Assembly (NCBI GenBank): GCA_902803125.1
Contig: CADCOZ010000328.1
Span: 1-6,769, forward strand
DNA: 6,769 nucleotides
Direction: 5' to 3'
Source of the DNA: an uncultured Ruminococcus sp.
GTDB taxonomy: Bacteria > Bacillota > Clostridia > Oscillospirales > Acutalibacteraceae
The notes under the pieces were generated by a model that did not search any database, was not told the DNA's origin, and saw only the letters and a program-made list of their open reading frames with translations. Shown piece after piece: positions 6,663-6,769 of the stretch. A program made the translations under genes and the position numbers. Every line of letters starts with the position of its first letter. Position 1 is the first letter of the stretch.

Positions 6663-6681
6663 GCATTATGCATTATGCATT
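6663..6681. repeat. 7-bp tandem repeat (GCATTAT, 2.7 copies) overlapping the miaB stop codon
   Basis: Plus-strand copies lie at 6663-6669 and 6670-6676, with a partial third copy at 6677-6681. The miaB stop codon (6673-6675) and its last codons fall inside the array. This suggests the end of the gene was rewritten by slippage or by an insertion edge. Confidence 0.75.
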
Positions 6682-6769
6682 CAATAATTCTCCCCGCAGG
6701 ATAAAATGGCGGGCTTCGGTGATTTTGGCCGTTTGGAATGTACCAATCAGGGACACATCTCCCTTGACC
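6673..6769 (-). CDS. miaB: tRNA-2-methylthio-N6-dimethylallyladenosine synthase MiaB, C-terminal TRAM fragment (gene enters from the right edge)
   Basis: Only the last 31 codons are present: VKGDVSLIGTFQTAKITEARHFILRGELLNA. The pattern LIGxFxxxKITEARxxxLxGEL is the end of the RNA-binding TRAM domain of radical-SAM methylthiotransferases. MiaB adds a methylthio group to i6A37 of tRNAs reading U-starting codons; the catalytic domains lie outside the window. RimO and MtaB share the TRAM fold. MiaB is preferred for the KITEAR...GEL wording and because miaB precedes ymcA and mutSL in related Firmicutes. The open frame is read from 6768; base 6769 belongs to the preceding codon. The protein ends only four residues after GEL, a few short of many MiaB proteins, with the stop codon inside a tandem repeat. 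Confidence 0.8.
   Translation of the reverse strand, partial: VKGDVSLIGTFQTAKITEARHFILRGELLNA

Noticed and set aside
6663..6681. CRISPR-like or iteron array
   Set aside because: There are only 2.7 copies of a 7-bp unit with no spacers and no replication gene nearby.
6653..6691. Promoter for the ylbF-mutS-mutL unit (TTGAAT with TGTTACTAT)
   Set aside because: The spacer is 20 bp and both boxes match only 4 of 6, so it is not better than chance in AT-rich DNA.
6673..6769. RimO or MtaB instead of MiaB
   Set aside because: The TRAM wording and the miaB-ymcA-mutSL gene order favour MiaB. With only 31 residues visible, the alternatives are unlikely but not excluded.

Overview
The window reads as a chromosomal segment of a Gram-positive anaerobe of class Clostridia, probably Oscillospirales/Ruminococcaceae-like. 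The basis is base composition near 50% GC, strong AAAGGAGG-type ribosome binding sites, a sigma-A-type promoter, and the gene order miaB - ylbF/ymcA family - mutS - mutL, which parallels the Bacillus subtilis ymcB(miaB)-ymcA(ricA)-cotE-mutS-mutL block. The genus is inference. All genes lie on the minus strand, so transcription runs from high to low coordinates.

Layout in transcription order. Positions 6769-6673 hold the last 31 codons of a TRAM-domain methylthiotransferase, most likely MiaB. Next is a 165-nt gap (6672-6508) with a 7-bp tandem repeat overlapping the miaB stop codon and a pair of near-perfect hairpins that look like a dispersed palindromic repeat. Then come a YlbF/YmcA-family gene with a four-cysteine tail (6507-6073), mutS (6040-3431) and mutL (3417-1342). 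These three are closely spaced (32 and 13 nt) and each has a good ribosome binding site, so they look like one transcription unit. MutS and an endonuclease-type MutL form a MutH-independent mismatch-repair pair, and both carry candidate sliding-clamp binding motifs.

After mutL, a 242-nt gap contains a weak hairpin that may end the mutSL transcript. It also contains a near-consensus sigma-A promoter (1215-1243) and a leader of about 109 nt for rpsO (1099-836). The leader can be drawn as a three-way junction that buries the rpsO Shine-Dalgarno sequence, as expected of an autogenous S15 translational operator. A perfect 9-bp hairpin with a U-rich tail follows rpsO. Then a 214-nt rpsO-pnp gap holds a second heavily self-complementary leader before pnp, whose first 207 codons run to the left edge. 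rpsO-pnp is a classic pairing: the pnp gene product degrades RNA, and both genes are autoregulated in Escherichia coli.

No transposase, phage gene, CRISPR array or tRNA was seen. The least ordinary parts are the non-coding ones: the rpsO operator, the structured pnp leader, and the hairpin repeat upstream of the ylbF-family gene.
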